Origin: Promethearchaeota archaeon | Lineage (GTDB): Archaea > Asgardarchaeota > Lokiarchaeia > Sigyniarchaeales > SOKP01 | DNA length: 64,000 nt | NCBI GenBank assembly: GCA_030599585.1 | Contig: JAUVNS010000006.1 | Span: 1-64,000 of the forward strand | Direction of reading: 5' to 3' | Shown here: piece after piece, positions 62,866-64,000 of the stretch | Layout of the letters: each line of letters begins with the position of its first letter | Numbering within the stretch: position 1 is the stretch's first letter | Notes under the pieces: model-generated | The model's database searches: none | Told to the model about the DNA's origin: nothing | Seen by the model: the letters and a program-made list of their open reading frames with translations, nothing else | Translations under genes and position numbers: made by a program

Positions 62866-63852
62866 TTAAATCTTATAACTGCTAAGCTTATCTAAATAAG
62901 CCTTTACGGCATTAGGAATTTTACTGATTTGGTTATTTTGAATTCTTAAAGTAGTTAAAGATTTTAAATTCGTAATGTCTTCGGGGATTTCATCCAGCAT
63001 GTTATAACTCAAATCTAAATATTTAAGATTAGTAAGCAAAAATATAGTTTTTGGTAATTCAATGATGTTATTTTTGCTTAGATTCAATTTTCTGAGTTTT
63101 CTAAGTAACGAAATTGATTCGGGTATTTTAAAATTTTCAGTATAGCCTACATGGAATTTTTTTAGCATATTTAAATATACAATAGTATCTTGTAAATTGG
63201 ATATAGAATCATACATATCAGGATTATGTTTCATGTATCTCCAATTAAAATAATTAAAGCTTAAAGACTCAATGTGCTTGTTTTTTATTGTTAACCAAAA
63301 TTCTCCAAGTTTAGAATCTTTAAGTTTTTCATAAAATTGATATGATTTTAACTCAAGGACATAATTCTCCTCGTTTTGTGCAAAAATAGCTTCTAAATCT
63401 AAGATAAACTTTGCCTCATTTGATACTATACCCACCACTAATGTAATTTTAGCTAGATATTCGTTTAACTCTTTATTTAGTGACTTTAATTGCATGTCAG
63501 TAAGTTCTAAATTCAGATCAAAAATAGCTTTTATTACTAGTGGTGAATTATCATGTTGAACTACCCATGTTAGCGTGTCTAACCCATCTTTTAAAAACTG
63601 ATTACCAATAAGGTTTACAGCAGAGCGTCTAACATACTGACTTTCATCTGATAAAAGAGAGCTTTCTACGATTTTGAAAATTTTTAGATCATGAAATTTT
63701 AGTTGATTCAAAACGGAAATTGATTCAGCGCGAATTTGTGGTTTATTACTTTCTTCAATTAAAGAAATTAATTGATCACGAGCGATATTTCGGTCAATTT
63801 CTTTATTTTTCAAGCTAGAGTATATGCTTTCTGGCGATAAGAACTTTCCCAT
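62866..63852 (-). CDS. HEAT-repeat plus leucine-rich-repeat protein
   Basis: Residues 1-150 are helical pairs resembling HEAT/armadillo repeats (LISLIEESNKPQIRAESISVLNQL, then LLSDESQYVRRSAVNLIGNQF). From about residue 238 there are leucine-rich repeats of the L-x-x-L-x-x-L-x-L-S-x-N-x-I type, ending in IPNAVKAYLDKL. Such repeat proteins are scaffolds for protein-protein contacts and are abundant in Asgard archaea. No catalytic domain is seen. The gene ends the window's minus-strand run; its promoter lies in the last 148 bases, which hold no other gene. Confidence 0.75.
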   Translation of the reverse strand: MGKFLSPESIYSSLKNKEIDRNIARDQLISLIEESNKPQIRAESISVLNQLKFHDLKIFKIVESSLLSDESQYVRRSAVNLIGNQFLKDGLDTLTWVVQHDNSPLVIKAIFDLNLELTDMQLKSLNKELNEYLAKITLVVGIVSNEAKFILDLEAIFAQNEENYVLELKSYQFYEKLKDSKLGEFWLTIKNKHIESLSFNYFNWRYMKHNPDMYDSISNLQDTIVYLNMLKKFHVGYTENFKIPESISLLRKLRKLNLSKNNIIELPKTIFLLTNLKYLDLSYNMLDEIPEDITNLKSLTTLRIQNNQISKIPNAVKAYLDKLSSYKI

Positions 63853-64000
63853 TTTTAACTAAAATAAAAAACCTAAATAGTTTACCCTAACTTGTCTTTA
63901 AAATTTAAATAATTTTACTTAATTAAAACTAATGAATTTTGTCAGAACTCATTAATAGATTTATAATCTCAATAAATTAAATTTATATATACGGTAAGTT

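Noticed and set aside
1-64000. tRNA, rRNA or CRISPR sequences
   Set aside because: I looked for G+C-rich cloverleaf-like islands and regularly spaced direct repeats in the gaps and saw none, although a covariance search was not possible.

Overview
The window looks like a chromosomal segment of an AT-rich archaeon, most likely an Asgard (Promethearchaeota, Loki-like) lineage. The evidence is a set of archaeal protein types: a PhoU protein with an N-terminal AbrB domain, an Lrp/AsnC regulator, a stand-alone archaeal ThrRS editing domain, a hexulose-phosphate-synthase-type protein and many tiny zinc-ribbon proteins. TATA-type promoters often sit 20-35 bases before start codons, and secreted proteins end in a Pro-Gly-(Phe/Tyr), hydrophobic helix, Lys/Arg tail. 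A HEAT plus leucine-rich-repeat protein adds a eukaryote-like flavour. I see no rRNA, tRNA, CRISPR array, insertion sequence or phage gene. The assignment to Asgard is inference; no marker gene in the window settles it.

Bases 1-23,650 are mostly housekeeping: small membrane and zinc-ribbon proteins, a GH20 hexosaminidase, a slipin / hexulose-phosphate-synthase-like pair, a hemerythrin protein, Lrp and glutamine synthetase, an iron-sulfur flavoprotein, a heterodimeric ABC exporter, PhoU, a PAP2 phosphatase, carAB, and an unknown 338-residue protein behind a strong inverted repeat.

Bases 23,900-53,000 form a metabolic island. It holds an unusual acyl-CoA-synthetase-like protein, a complete peptide-type ABC importer whose two ATPases carry extra N-terminal membrane domains, a surface-anchored serine hydrolase, an SGNH hydrolase, a FATP-like acyl-CoA ligase, a type-B carboxylesterase, an iron alcohol dehydrogenase, a two-subunit CoA-transferase, an HSL-type hydrolase, an acyl-CoA dehydrogenase, an enoyl-CoA hydratase, a hydroxyacid-oxoacid transhydrogenase, a CoA-acylating aldehyde dehydrogenase and a 4-hydroxybutyryl-CoA dehydratase with its Fe-S ligands intact. 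Six intergenic copies of the palindrome TTAC-N4-GTAA lie just upstream of these transcription units and nowhere else that I saw between genes, so the island looks like one regulon. A coherent reading is hydrolysis and import of ester- or peptide-like substrates, activation to CoA thioesters, and 4-hydroxybutyrate / short-chain acyl-CoA metabolism through crotonyl-CoA.

Bases 53,000-64,000 carry a cupin, a CTP synthase with an unusual insertion, a GNAT acetyltransferase, a DUF1846 protein, a second acyl-CoA gene row (enoyl-CoA hydratase, acyl-CoA dehydrogenase, zinc alcohol dehydrogenase, ThDP enzyme) and the HEAT/LRR protein.

Shine-Dalgarno placement in three places points to AUU or AUC start codons, which moves several N-termini from where an ATG/GTG/TTG rule would put them.
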